Assembly: GCF_000224515.1 (NCBI RefSeq)
Contig: NZ_AGAF01000167.1
Span: 38,979-102,978 of the forward strand
Reading direction: 5' to 3'
DNA: 64,000 nucleotides
DNA from: Desulfosporosinus sp. OT
GTDB lineage: Bacteria; Bacillota; Desulfitobacteriia; Desulfitobacteriales; Desulfitobacteriaceae
Positions 9,260-18,605 of this stretch are shown here, in pieces. Each line of letters starts with the position of its first letter. Position 1 is the stretch's first letter. The notes under the pieces were generated by a model. It had not been told where the DNA came from, ran no database searches, and saw nothing but the letters and a program-made list of their open reading frames with translations. The position numbers and the translations under genes were made by a program.

Positions 9260-10000
9260 ATGGATTATGTACGATATATTGTGCAAGCAGGCGATACCAT
9301 TTTTAAAATCGCCAAGGCTTATCATGTCGAAATGGGAGAAATCATTCAACTCAATCATTTAAAGCATCCTGATCGCATTTATGCTGGTCAAGTTCTATTA
9401 CTCCCTGTCCAGGAGACTCATGAACCGAGTCCTGAGGAAATTCCCGAACCAAATTTTACATATGCCCTGTGGCTCTACGAGGCTTATGCAGGAACGGATT
9501 CGGAATTAACTGCCATCACAACCTACCTTTATCAAGCTGTACTGCTTGACCGCCCGGAGTTCGATGCCTTATTACGACCCATTGCTTATGACGAAATCCG
9601 GCATCTCGAAAAATTAGCTTTAGCTTTGCGCCATCTAGGGGTCGACCCCAGGTACGGGTCATTAAGTAGTGGCCATTGGGTCGATTGGCGTGCCCGTTTT
9701 ATCAACTATACCAGTGAACTTTGTGCACTTCTTGACCTGAACATCGAGGATGAGGCCAAAGCACACCGGGAATATCTTGAACTGGCCCACAAAATACCCA
9801 TTCCAGAAATTCAATGTATCCTGATGGAAATAGCAGCCGATGAGGAACGTCATTACCATCTGTTCTGTCAAGCAAAGCAGCAATATTGTAGCGAATGCGC
9901 CCCCTGCCCAACTCCGCCGCCTTGTTCTCCACCACCCATCTATACTCCGATTGAAGACCCCCCAGAAATGCCAGGACCGCATGATGGAGGAAAAGGTTGA
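9260..10000 (+). CDS. LysM domain-ferritin-like diiron protein, possible spore or envelope protein
   Basis: A 246-residue protein. Residues 3-50 are a LysM domain (YIVQAGDTIFKIAKAYHVEM ... AGQVLLLPV), which binds peptidoglycan or related polymers. Residues about 70-215 are a ferritin-like four-helix bundle, with likely metal ligands in LWLYEAYAGTDSE, YDEIRHLEKL and ADEERHYHLF. The tail is Pro- and Cys-rich (CSECAPCPTPPPC). There is no signal peptide. A strong GGGAGG site precedes the ATG. LysM plus a catalase- or rubrerythrin-like bundle suggests a protective role in the spore coat or cell wall; that is inference. Confidence 0.75.
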   Translation: MDYVRYIVQAGDTIFKIAKAYHVEMGEIIQLNHLKHPDRIYAGQVLLLPVQETHEPSPEEIPEPNFTYALWLYEAYAGTDSELTAITTYLYQAVLLDRPEFDALLRPIAYDEIRHLEKLALALRHLGVDPRYGSLSSGHWVDWRARFINYTSELCALLDLNIEDEAKAHREYLELAHKIPIPEIQCILMEIAADEERHYHLFCQAKQQYCSECAPCPTPPPCSPPPIYTPIEDPPEMPGPHDGGKG

Positions 10001-10146
10001 AAATTTCTTCTTTCCAGTTGGCGTTCGTTCCGTTATACTAGAAATTGCGTAATCCGCTGTGCCATCTTAACAGAGGTCGGAGATCGGATGTCTGAGGCCA
10101 GAGGTCAGATGATATCAACAGTCAGTAAAAATCTGTTAAACTTCAG

Positions 10147-10187
10147 AAAGGCCATTGCGTATCCCACGCAATGGCCTTTTCTTTTAT
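10147..10187 (+). terminator. Terminator between the LysM-ferritin gene and the EamA exporter
   Basis: AAAGGCCATTGCGT pairs with ACGCAATGGCCTTTT around a 5-base loop and is followed by CTTTTATTT. It lies 150 bp after the upstream stop codon. Confidence 0.75.
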
Positions 10188-10249
10188 TTCCTTCCGTAAT
10201 AATTTTACAAGTTACATACATTAAGAACAGTAGGAGTAGGAGTGATTTG

Positions 10250-11128
10250 ATGAAGCTAAACAAAAGCCGCTGGGCTGATTTTTCGTTACTTTTAGTTGCC
10301 TTAGTTTGGGGATCGACCTTTGTCATCGTCAAATGGGCAATTGAGGATCTGCCCCCATTTCCATTCTTAGCGATTCGCTTCGCCCTCGCCTTTATTAGCC
10401 TCTTGCCCTTTCTCTGGTTTCAAAAAACACATATCTCCACCAAAGAACTACTTAAAGGAGTGCCCTTGGGGGTCTTTCTGTTCTCCGGGTACGCCTGGCA
10501 AACGGTTGGCCTGCAATATACGACCGCGTCCAACGCCGGTTTTATAACGGGACTTTCCATCGTCATTGTCCCTACACTAGTCACTATAACGACTCGCAAG
10601 CTGCCGCGTCCCAGTCTACTCCTGGGTATCCTGAGCGCTCTAGTAGGCCTGGCCTTGCTCTCCTTAGGTGATCATTTTCAGCTCAACAAGGGTGACCTCA
10701 TGGTTCTTGTCTGTGCTTTAAGCTTTGCCCTCCATATTTTCTTTGTCGGACGTTATGCCCCTCAGACAAATGCCACAGTTTTAGCCAGTGTCCAAATCCT
10801 TACTGTGAGCATTTTAAGTGGTATTTTCTCACTAATTTTACCTCAACCAACAATTCACTTCACCTCAACTGCCTGGTTGGCCTTATTAGTGACTGCCGTT
10901 CCTGCGACCTCACTCGCTTTCTTTGTTCAAACCAAAATGCAGCAATTCACCACTTCAACCCATACTGCCCTCATTTTTTCTATGGAACCCGTATTTTCCG
11001 CCGTCACCGCCTTTTTCCTCGCCGGTGAAGTATTTACGCTGAAAGGGCTGACTGGTGCGGGATTGGTTCTAGGGGGCATGTTAATCGCCGAGTTTACTGG
11101 ATCGGGAAACGAAATACCGTCAAAATGA
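10250..11128 (+). CDS. EamA/DMT-family transporter
   Basis: I start this at ATG 10250, which has AGGAGTGATTTG in front; an upstream in-frame ATG at 10088 would add 54 hydrophilic residues and run through the terminator hairpin. The 292-residue product has ten hydrophobic helices in two EamA repeats (LLLVALVWGSTFVIVKWAI near the start, LVLVCALSFALHIFFVGRYA in the middle). These drug/metabolite transporters usually export amino acids or metabolites; the substrate is not evident. The 3' end overlaps the convergent antiporter gene by 35 bp. Confidence 0.85.
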   Translation: MKLNKSRWADFSLLLVALVWGSTFVIVKWAIEDLPPFPFLAIRFALAFISLLPFLWFQKTHISTKELLKGVPLGVFLFSGYAWQTVGLQYTTASNAGFITGLSIVIVPTLVTITTRKLPRPSLLLGILSALVGLALLSLGDHFQLNKGDLMVLVCALSFALHIFFVGRYAPQTNATVLASVQILTVSILSGIFSLILPQPTIHFTSTAWLALLVTAVPATSLAFFVQTKMQQFTTSTHTALIFSMEPVFSAVTAFFLAGEVFTLKGLTGAGLVLGGMLIAEFTGSGNEIPSK

Positions 11129-12092
11129 AAAACAAGTAAAAGGCTCCTCCTATCAAGAGACTGGTCGGAAAAATCGCCCCTTTGCGTCGAAGAGATAAGT
11201 AAGGAATCATGGCAGCTCCTAAAGCGAGAAACGCACTCCACAATGCCAGGGCATCCAATTTCCATGGCGTAAGAGCAATGCCGATCGCTGGAATCACGGA
11301 ACTCTGAAATACCATGGCTCCGGTCAAGTTTCCCATGGCTAGTGTGTCCTTGCCACGACGAATCCAAAGGACACTGTTAAACTTCTCTGGTAACTCTGTG
11401 GCAATCGGAGTAATAATTAAAGAGAGCACAAAGACCGGTATTCCAATTGCCACTGCGATAGGCTGCACTGCGTTGACAAAACCCCGTGCTCCAAAAACAA
11501 TGGCAATTAAGGCCAAAGCGATTTGCACTAAAATCATGAGCAGCGACGGATTGTTGGTCCGTGTTGCCACATAAAGCGGAGCCAAATTTTCCTGCTTATG
11601 TCCCCCTTTACTCGCGCGTAAGGTAAGGAAGACATATATTCCATAAGCAGCGAGAAGCGCTAATGCCGCTCCATTCTTAAGCAGTTGACTGGGCAAAAAA
11701 GACGCCAGAATAGCCATTGTATAAACAAACAAGAAAAACCCCAAGTCACGTTGAACGACTTTAGCATCCAACTGAAGGGGCAGATTTCTCCGACGGAACA
11801 AGAGTGCCGTGAGCCCTGTGATAAAAAAGGCAAGTGTTGCCAACATAAACGGCGCACCCAGAATAGCCCCAATGCCAATATCTGAACCTTCTGTGCCCAC
11901 TCCCCCACTCAAAAAGGCCATAATAGGAACCATCGTTTCCGGCAAAGCCGTCCCGACAGCAGCAAGAATACTTCCAACAGCTCCGGCCCCTAACTTGAGC
12001 TTTTGCCCCAACCATTCAATCCCATTGGTAAACGCTTCTGCCCCTATCAAAATGATACCTAAACTCACAATAAGTAAGCCTATATCTCTCAA
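11094..12092 (-). CDS. Sodium/calcium exchanger-family (CaCA) membrane antiporter
   Basis: About 333 residues with ten TM helices in two homologous halves. The alpha-repeat motifs are GAGAVGSILAAVGTALPETMVP in the first half and SLIITPIATELPEKFNS in the second, the ion-binding Glu/Pro segments of CaCA antiporters. I prefer a TTG start at 12092 (residues RDIGLLIVSLG) because GGAAGGGAG stands just before it; an ATG at 12122 has no ribosome site. Ca2+/H+ or Ca2+/Na+ exchange is the family role; the ion is not proven. Confidence 0.82.
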   Translation of the reverse strand: MRDIGLLIVSLGIILIGAEAFTNGIEWLGQKLKLGAGAVGSILAAVGTALPETMVPIMAFLSGGVGTEGSDIGIGAILGAPFMLATLAFFITGLTALLFRRRNLPLQLDAKVVQRDLGFFLFVYTMAILASFLPSQLLKNGAALALLAAYGIYVFLTLRASKGGHKQENLAPLYVATRTNNPSLLMILVQIALALIAIVFGARGFVNAVQPIAVAIGIPVFVLSLIITPIATELPEKFNSVLWIRRGKDTLAMGNLTGAMVFQSSVIPAIGIALTPWKLDALALWSAFLALGAAMIPYLSLRRKGAIFPTSLLIGGAFYLFFILTVFRFPIQ

Positions 12093-12329
12093 ATATTTCT
12101 CTCCCTTCCTCTCGCAGATCACGTTAGACTTCCCTCTAGTTCCCCGCTCACTCTAAATATACGAGAGAGCTATTTTTTTATGTATGAAACTAGGGAACTT
12201 AGCCTTACAACGCTCGCTTACCTGGTCATCACAGATCAAACTAAGACTCGCTTTTGTAAGCGACGAAGTTCCAGGCTGGCTGGGAGAGACGAGTTCAGAG
12301 AGGACAACAGGACTCTTTTTAGACGCAAA

Positions 12330-12408
12330 TGGAGACGGCTCACATGGAAGGTGCCGTCTCCCTAATTTTCTTAACAGTCTCTCGACCCAAGCCCATCGCA
12401 CGCCTCAT
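12330..12408 (-). repeat. Decayed copy D of the modular repeat
   Basis: GACGGCTCACATGGAAGGTG then CCGTC, followed by TCTCGACCCAAGCCCA and CGCA, matches the distal hairpin and the neighbouring block of copies B and C, in the same orientation. It lies just downstream of the MFS gene's 3' end (stop at 12421). The inner parts and the gene-proximal end are no longer recognisable. The rest of the 330-bp gap (12093-12420) shows nothing else. Confidence 0.55.
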
Positions 12409-12420
12409 GATGGCGTGGAC

Positions 12421-13644
12421 TTACTCCAGATTCTTAACCTGAAGGAGTTTAGGGAACATCCGCATCCAGATTACGGCTACAACTATAGTTCCTATACCGC
12501 CGATCAACACTGATGGTATAGTACCAAACCAGGAAGCAGTTAATCCTGACTCAAACTCTCCCAGTTGATTTGAGGTTCCAACAAACAACATATTAACCGC
12601 GCTAACTCTCCCACGCATTTCATCGGGTGTCTTAAGCTGAACAAGAGAGGACCTGATAACCACACTAATAACGTCTGATGCTCCAAGTACAATGAGCGCA
12701 GCGACCGACAAGACGAAAGACGTTGATACAGCAAAAATAATGGTCGCGATTCCAAATACAATGACAGCAATAAACATGATTTTCCCCACACGCTCTCGTA
12801 AAGGATGACGTGCTAAAACCGCTGACATCAATAGTGCTCCGACAGCTGGAGCAGCCCGTAGGATTCCCAATCCAACGGGACCGACGTAAAAAATATCCTG
12901 AGCATAAATCGGTAATAATGCTGTTGCTCCACCAAGCAACACTGCAAAGAGATCCAGGGATATCGCCCCAAGTAGTTCCGATTTGCTTCGAATGAAGCTA
13001 ATCCCCGCAAATAACGAACGCCTGTTAATTTCATTACGTTTAAAAGTTGTCCCTCGAATTTGAAGTTGAGAGGCGAACAAACTCGATATTAGAAAAAGTA
13101 AGCTAATAACTAAGTAAACCGTCGTAGGACCAAAAACATAGAGAAATCCGCCCAGTGCCGGCCCGATTATTACGGCCGTTTGGGTTAAAGAAGTAGCCCA
13201 AGCAATGGCCCGCGAAAAATGTTCAATAGCTACTAAATTAGGCATCAGGGCCTGCATAGTAGGTCCTTCAAACGCATGGACAGTACCAAATAAAAACATA
13301 ATCACTAGGATGCTTTCTTTGTTGAGCCAACCATAGTAACTTCCTAGAGCTAAGGCTAAAACTCCTGCTCCCTCAACAAATTGACAAACGGTAAGAATTA
13401 CACGTCGATTATAACGATCAGCTACGTGACCCACCATAAGAGTAAGCAGAACCATGGGTAAGAACTGAACCAAGCCGACAAGGCCAAGATAAAACGAACT
13501 TTTAGTAAGTTCATATATTTGCCAGCCTACAATAACAGCCAACATCTGTGAGGCTAACGTAGTGGACACACGTGCAAAACAAATCAAGACAAATGATTTA
13601 TTACGCAGGAGTTCCATATTTGTATTTAAATTTGATGAATCCAT
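12421..13644 (-). CDS. MFS exporter (enterobactin-exporter/MFS_3-like)
   Basis: A 407-residue major facilitator with twelve hydrophobic helices. The start is the ATG at 13644, with AAGGAG in front; an upstream ATG at 13713 would add 23 residues without a ribosome site. The loop-2 motif GHVADRYNRRVILT is present. Overall resemblance is to MFS_3 exporters of drugs or siderophores. It stands alone between a decayed repeat and the flavoprotein gene, so the cargo is unknown. Confidence 0.85.
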   Translation of the reverse strand: MDSSNLNTNMELLRNKSFVLICFARVSTTLASQMLAVIVGWQIYELTKSSFYLGLVGLVQFLPMVLLTLMVGHVADRYNRRVILTVCQFVEGAGVLALALGSYYGWLNKESILVIMFLFGTVHAFEGPTMQALMPNLVAIEHFSRAIAWATSLTQTAVIIGPALGGFLYVFGPTTVYLVISLLFLISSLFASQLQIRGTTFKRNEINRRSLFAGISFIRSKSELLGAISLDLFAVLLGGATALLPIYAQDIFYVGPVGLGILRAAPAVGALLMSAVLARHPLRERVGKIMFIAVIVFGIATIIFAVSTSFVLSVAALIVLGASDVISVVIRSSLVQLKTPDEMRGRVSAVNMLFVGTSNQLGEFESGLTASWFGTIPSVLIGGIGTIVVAVIWMRMFPKLLQVKNLE

Positions 13645-13870
13645 TTTGAACTCCTTTTCATACAAAGATCCTACTGGATAACTTATCTTGAAAAATAACG
13701 ATGATGATAGCATAAAAAACTAACCTATGTCGTGTTCCATTAAAAAGCAGCCTTACTCTAAGGCAATATACCTTAAAGCAAGGCCACGATATTAAAAATA
13801 ATTTACGCTTGACACTTTGTAATATTGTACACGACAGCCAATTGAAAAACCCTTACCGTATGCTTTTCTC

Positions 13871-14530
13871 TTATTTAATATTTCCAGCGAACCTTGCTCC
13901 CATTGCAAAGGCCTTTTCACAATCCTTAGGAAATTCTTCTTTCCGTCTCTTGGCTTTCTGAGCTTCATCGAACCCTGTCACAACATATTTAGAATAATCG
14001 TTAAACTGATAAGTGTCAGTAACATACAGCACTTCAGGACCCTCAGGGGCTCCAAAAATGCGCCCAATCATATTTTCGGTTCCCTTCAGAACAGGAATGT
14101 AGCCCCATTCTTGCATCGTTTTCTCATCTAAATTCATGGTGTATATAAAGCCCACCGGTATCTTCTTCTTGAAAAGAGAAGAGTAGTTTTTATCATACAC
14201 TAGGTACGGGAATGTCATCCGTTCCATGAATGACCTCATCTCACCCGTAACATTCCCAAAATAGATAGGTGAACCAAGGATAATCGCATCAGCATTATCA
14301 ATTTTCTCTAGGATCGCGGTCAGGTCATCCTTAACCGCACATTTACCGTAACTTTTTCCATCTTTCAATTTACAGGCAAAACAGCTAATACATCCTTTAA
14401 AGTTGAGATCATAAAGATGGACGAGCTCAGTCTTAGCTCCTTGCGCAGCCGCACCTTCTAGTGCTTTATTTAATAAAGTTGCAGTATTTTCATTTTTTCT
14501 CGGACTTCCATTAATAGCTAATACGTTCAT
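13871..14530 (-). CDS. NADPH-dependent FMN reductase / iron-sulfur flavoprotein
   Basis: A 219-residue flavodoxin-fold protein. The N-terminus MNVLAINGSPRKNENTATLL is the FMN phosphate-binding loop; a compact Cys cluster, CISCFACK followed by GKC, matches the [4Fe-4S] motif of archaeal and clostridial iron-sulfur flavoproteins. GSPIYFGNVTGEMRSFMER is the second flavin-binding segment. These proteins reduce flavin, quinones or oxygen species. A possible divergent regulator gene upstream has been truncated by the repeat. Confidence 0.85.
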   Translation of the reverse strand: MNVLAINGSPRKNENTATLLNKALEGAAAQGAKTELVHLYDLNFKGCISCFACKLKDGKSYGKCAVKDDLTAILEKIDNADAIILGSPIYFGNVTGEMRSFMERMTFPYLVYDKNYSSLFKKKIPVGFIYTMNLDEKTMQEWGYIPVLKGTENMIGRIFGAPEGPEVLYVTDTYQFNDYSKYVVTGFDEAQKAKRRKEEFPKDCEKAFAMGARFAGNIK

Positions 14531-14648
14531 TACTACTACCTCCCCATTGCATTCGTCGAAAGAAATGTTCTACTTGAGTATATATGACTTCATAGCAAAA
14601 GGTAAGTATGTACTTTTATGTAAGGTACTATGCAAAAGGAAAGTAGCT

Positions 14649-14762
14649 ATGGCAAGGACAGTTAATCACAAATGTAACCGCAAGCAAACTAAAGAAGTCA
14701 TCAGAACTTTCCTGTTCCATGCTGCTCAATCACTCACATTCCGTACCTCGGACGCAGTGTGA
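14649..14762 (+). pseudogene. Truncated regulator N-terminus (TetR-like?), cut by repeat copy C
   Basis: The frame opens MARTVNHKCNRKQTKEVI and RTFLFHAAQSLT behind AAAGGAAAG. This resembles how some TetR regulators begin (MARTVN...AAQxL), but only about 30 residues remain before repeat sequence begins near 14735 and supplies a stop. The upstream DNA (14600-14645) holds partly palindromic blocks such as AAGTATGTACTT that could have been a shared operator with the divergent flavoprotein gene. Weakly supported. Confidence 0.35.
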
Positions 14763-15356
14763 GTAGAGTAAGCCCTGGCGACCGACCTCAAACGATGAAC
14801 TAAAGTCATGCAAATTATGCAACCTAGAACCCGCCCCCCAGCCAGCTTTATTTCTGACGGTGCACATAAAAGTGCCGTCTCCCACATTCCGTTCCTCGGA
14901 CCCCAGCCCAGGACGCAGTGTGACACGAGCGTGAGGTCTCTATGTAAGCAGAACAGTAAACTTCCGTTCAAGCGACCGACCCCAAAGACGGGGCAGCGCA
15001 CAAGGACGTGCGCTGCCGCCAATGCGCCAAGGTCCCTTCTCGCCGTCCTTGGCTTCAGGGACACTCGGCCATCCTGCAAGAAGGCTAATACGTGCGAAGA
15101 CAGTGTCTTCGGGCCAGCGGATGGCGCTTTTGGCACGATAGTCTCCAGTGACGATAGTCTCCAGTGGAGACTATCGCCGAAGCCGTGATCCCCAAAGGAA
15201 TACCTACCGGCGTAGGATTAATATCGCCGAAGCCGCGATCCCGAAAGGAATACTTTCCGGCGTAGGATGAACCCCGCTCCCCATAGCCGGGAGCTTGAAC
15301 GGTTAGTTTGCTCTGCGTCGTAGGCACCGAGCGCTGTGTCACACAAGTCCCAGAAT
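14735..15356 (-). repeat. Modular intergenic repeat, copy C (with tandem sub-repeats)
   Basis: Read on the minus strand it begins GGGACTTGTGTGACACAGCG inside the last codons of ysxC and ends with the GACGG...CCGTC hairpin (about 14857-14881), followed by a partial further unit (14735-14810). It contains the optional cassette also seen in copy A. At about 15175-15270 a block of roughly 47 bp, with CGCCGAAGCCG and GGAATAC and GGCGTAGGAT, occurs twice in tandem. No gene is accepted here; a 136-codon minus-strand frame shares its start with the frame in copy A only because the DNA is repeated. Confidence 0.85.
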
Positions 15357-15932
15357 CTCTTCAAACGCCTCGTGCAATTCTTTTACCCCGACCCCCGATT
15401 CAGCTGAAAAAGGCAGAATCAGAGAGACATCTGGAACATCTAACGCCTTGGCTATAACATTCAAGTGTTTGGGCCACTGTCCACGCGAAACCTTATCTAC
15501 CTTCGTCGCTACAACCAAGGTTGGAACTTCCATCGTACGTAACCACTGCTGCATTTCAATATCTTCGATACTCGGCGCATGGCGGATATCTACAATTTGA
15601 AGCACCGCCCGCAGCGACTCCCGCTTCTTAAGATACGTTTCCATCATAGGACCCCATTGTGCATTTACTGTCTTGGCGACTTTAGCATAGCCGTAACCCG
15701 GTAAATCGACAAGAAACCAAGCATCATTGACACTGTAGAAATTGAGAGTTTGCGTTTTTCCGGGTGTATTCCCCGTCCGCGCAAGGTTACGGCGCCCTAG
15801 AAATTTGTTAATTAGCGAGGATTTACCCACATTTGACCGTCCAGCCATCGCAATCTCGGGTAAGCCACCGACAGGGTACTGATCGTGTTTAACAGCAGAC
15901 GCCACATATTCTGCTTTCCGGATAACTATCAA
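15339..15932 (-). CDS. ysxC: Ribosome biogenesis GTP-binding protein YsxC/EngB
   Basis: A 197-residue TrmE-Era-EngA-EngB-family GTPase needed for 50S ribosomal subunit assembly. Motifs are complete: G1 GRSNVGKSS, G3 DLPGYGYA, G4 TKVDK and G5 SAES. It is the last gene of the tig-clpX-lonB-lon-ysxC run. The three final codons (Gly-Leu-Val) and the stop lie within the end sequence of repeat copy C, so the element has rewritten the extreme C-terminus. Length stays normal for the family. Confidence 0.95.
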   Translation of the reverse strand: MIVIRKAEYVASAVKHDQYPVGGLPEIAMAGRSNVGKSSLINKFLGRRNLARTGNTPGKTQTLNFYSVNDAWFLVDLPGYGYAKVAKTVNAQWGPMMETYLKKRESLRAVLQIVDIRHAPSIEDIEMQQWLRTMEVPTLVVATKVDKVSRGQWPKHLNVIAKALDVPDVSLILPFSAESGVGVKELHEAFEEILGLV

Positions 15933-15958
15933 GGTTTCACCATCTTTCTAAAAACGGA

Positions 15959-15992
15959 TAGACAGATGCCCTGATACTGGGCATCTGTCTAA
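15959..15992 (-). terminator. Hairpin between lon and ysxC
   Basis: A perfect 12-bp stem, AGACAGATGCCC with GGGCATCTGTCT, is followed on the minus strand by ATCCGTTTTT. It may end or attenuate lon transcription before ysxC. Confidence 0.6.
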
Positions 15993-16064
15993 TTAATTCA
16001 TAACCCAACGCCATGCAACCGGTCGAAGGTGCAATGTGACCTCTTCTTAATCGTTCATCCGCGC

Positions 16065-18497
16065 TTACGATTTCCACACAGGCGCTTCCTCTGGTCTTGA
16101 ATCTGTAACTGGTATTCCCTCTTTAGTAAAGACGGAATGACTTGGGACTGAAACATCTGCTCCGGGAACTTCATCCGAATGGGCCAGCGGTAAGAGAGCA
16201 AGTTTCAGCACGTCTTCAATCCGACTAACAAAGTGGAATTCCAGCAATTTACGAACATTCTCCGGCACATCTTCCAGATCCTTGCGATTTTCCTCTGGAA
16301 GGAGCACGACTTTACTTCCAGCCCGATGAGCTGCCAAGACTTTTTCTTTTACACCACCGATAGGCAAAACGTTGCCACGCAAGGTTATTTCACCAGTCAT
16401 GGCGAGATCTGCGCGCACCGCTCGCTTGGACAGGGCAGAGGCCATCGCCGTTGCCATGGTTACTCCAGCGGAAGGACCATCTTTAGGAATAGCGCCTTCC
16501 GGGACATGAATGTGGAGGTCTGTGCGATCATAAAAGTCTTCTTCTATTCCCAGTTCAAGTGCATAGGCTCGAATAAAGGTCCAAGCCGCTTGGGCGGATT
16601 CTTTCATCACATCTCCCAATTGACCAGTTAACGTCAGTCTTCCTTTGCCTGGCAATGGAGTTACCTCAACGGTTAAAACGACTCCACCGACTTCCGTGAA
16701 CGCCAATCCCGTTACAGCACCGATTTCAGGAGCCTTCGCCGCTACTTGGAAGTGGTAACGAGGCACACCCAGCGCTTTCCCGAGATCTTCAACTGTCAAA
16801 GCATGCGGTTCCCATTCCTTTTTCACCCAGAGAATGGCTATTTTACGACAAAGATTAGCTACCTCTCGTTCTAGGTTCCGTACTCCCGATTCTCGCGTAT
16901 AGCCCTGAACCAGCTTGAGAAGAACCTCGTCATCCATGGTTACGACATCTGGTTTTAGTCCATGTGATTCCATCTGCTTTGGTACGAGGTAACGCTTAGC
17001 AATATTGACCTTCTCATCTTCTGTATACCCACTGAGGGTGATGACCTCCATCCGATCCAAGAGTGGACGAGGAATCGTGTGCAATGTATTGGCGGTCAAC
17101 ACAAAAAGTGTTTGCGATAGATCGAAAGGAACTTCCATGTAATGATCTGTGAAGGTACTATTTTGTTCAGGATCAAGAACCTCTAGCAGAGCAGAAGCGG
17201 GATCCCCCCGGAAATCTGAGGTCATCTTATCTATTTCATCCAGGAGAAAAACCGAATTGCGTGTCCCTGCCGTCCGAACCCCCTGAATAATCCGTCCGGG
17301 TAATGCCCCGATATATGTGCGGCGATGCCCTCTAATCTCAGCCTCATCTCGTAACCCGCCCAAGGACATACGTACGAATTTGCGATCTAATGACCGGGCA
17401 ATGGATTTAGCTAAGGATGTTTTGCCAACTCCCGGCGGACCTACTAAACATAGAATCGGACTTTTCATTTTGGGTGTCAGTTTGCGAATCGCCAGAAACT
17501 CCAGAATCCGTTCCTTTATTTTCTCTAAACCGTAGTGATCCTCGTTTAAAATATCTTCAGCCTTTTGTAAATCAATCTTATCTTTCGATGCCTTTCCCCA
17601 AGGAAGGGCGAGAATCCAGTCTAGATAAGTACGTACAACCGTACCCTCAGCTGAGGACGGAGGCATTTTTTCAAGGCGTTCAATTTCTTTGAGTGCTTTT
17701 TGCTCAACCTCTTTGGGGCACTTAGCCTTAGCTACCTTTTCTCGGTATTCCTCTGCCTCAACCAGACGCTCATCTTTATCCCCAAGTTCTTTCTGGATGG
17801 CTTTCATTTGCTCCCGTAAATAGTATTCCTTTTGTGCCTTATCCATTTGCTTGCGTACTCGTTGACCAATCCGTCGTTCCAATTCCATGATCTCGATTTC
17901 ACGCATTATAAGTTCTGTCAAACGTTCCAAACGCACCTCAATCACCATTGCTTCCAGAATCGTTTGCTTATCGGGCACTTTAAGGTTAAGGTGGGAAGCT
18001 ACGATATCGGCTAATTGGCCTGGTTCCTCCACCGCTAAAACCGTTCCTAAGGTTTCTACAGGGACGCGTTTACTAAGCTTAGCATACTCTTCAAACTGAT
18101 GAGTCATGCCGCGAATTAACGTTTCTAATTCCGTCGTAAGGGCTCTCTTTTCCTCAGAAAATTCTTCGACGCGTACCTTGAAATACTTGTCTTCCTCTAA
18201 GAATTCGAGTACCCGCCCCCGCGAAATACCTTCAACCAAGACACGCATGGTGCCTCCGGGAAGTTTTAAAAGTTGCTTGATTTCTGCTACCGTACCCATA
18301 GAATACAGATCGTCTGGGTTTGGTGAATCAATCTCTGTCTCCTTTTGGGAAGCCAAAAGAATAATTCGATCACTGAGCATGGCCTCCTCAATCGCAGCCA
18401 TGGAGCGTTCTCTACCTACATCCAGATGAATAACCATATACGGGAAAACTAAAATTCCACGTAACGGGAGTAACGGTAATTCGCGTTCTTTTGTCAC
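16065..18497 (-). CDS. lon: ATP-dependent protease Lon (LonA)
   Basis: An 810-residue cytosolic AAA+ protease of full length. The N-terminal substrate-binding domain is residues 5-200, followed by a coiled-coil region. Walker A GPPGVGKT is near 355 and Walker [10 protein letters not shown] follows. The proteolytic domain has the catalytic Ser in PKDGPSAG (near 676) and Lys in [10 protein letters not shown] (near 719). The start codon is GTG at 18497 behind GGGGGG. lonB lies upstream on the same strand but a terminator hairpin separates them. Confidence 0.97.
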   Translation of the reverse strand: MTKERELPLLPLRGILVFPYMVIHLDVGRERSMAAIEEAMLSDRIILLASQKETEIDSPNPDDLYSMGTVAEIKQLLKLPGGTMRVLVEGISRGRVLEFLEEDKYFKVRVEEFSEEKRALTTELETLIRGMTHQFEEYAKLSKRVPVETLGTVLAVEEPGQLADIVASHLNLKVPDKQTILEAMVIEVRLERLTELIMREIEIMELERRIGQRVRKQMDKAQKEYYLREQMKAIQKELGDKDERLVEAEEYREKVAKAKCPKEVEQKALKEIERLEKMPPSSAEGTVVRTYLDWILALPWGKASKDKIDLQKAEDILNEDHYGLEKIKERILEFLAIRKLTPKMKSPILCLVGPPGVGKTSLAKSIARSLDRKFVRMSLGGLRDEAEIRGHRRTYIGALPGRIIQGVRTAGTRNSVFLLDEIDKMTSDFRGDPASALLEVLDPEQNSTFTDHYMEVPFDLSQTLFVLTANTLHTIPRPLLDRMEVITLSGYTEDEKVNIAKRYLVPKQMESHGLKPDVVTMDDEVLLKLVQGYTRESGVRNLEREVANLCRKIAILWVKKEWEPHALTVEDLGKALGVPRYHFQVAAKAPEIGAVTGLAFTEVGGVVLTVEVTPLPGKGRLTLTGQLGDVMKESAQAAWTFIRAYALELGIEEDFYDRTDLHIHVPEGAIPKDGPSAGVTMATAMASALSKRAVRADLAMTGEITLRGNVLPIGGVKEKVLAAHRAGSKVVLLPEENRKDLEDVPENVRKLLEFHFVSRIEDVLKLALLPLAHSDEVPGADVSVPSHSVFTKEGIPVTDSRPEEAPVWKS

Positions 18498-18555
18498 TAA
18501 TATCCCCCCTATTGAAAAAATAAACGAGAATCAGTCGTACACCAAACCATTATTC

Positions 18556-18584
18556 GCAAAAAAGACACACTAGAGCTAGTGTGC
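18556..18584 (-). terminator. Terminator after lonB
   Basis: On the minus strand CACACTAG-CT-CTAGTGTG is followed by TCTTTTTTGC. It lies directly after the lonB stop and upstream of lon. Confidence 0.75.
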
Positions 18585-18605
18585 CAAACTTATTCTTGAA
18601 CTATT

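Noticed and set aside
14547-14648. Upstream 34 codons of the frame ending at 14762
   Set aside because: The better start with a ribosome site is at 14649; the upstream part covers palindromic regulatory DNA.
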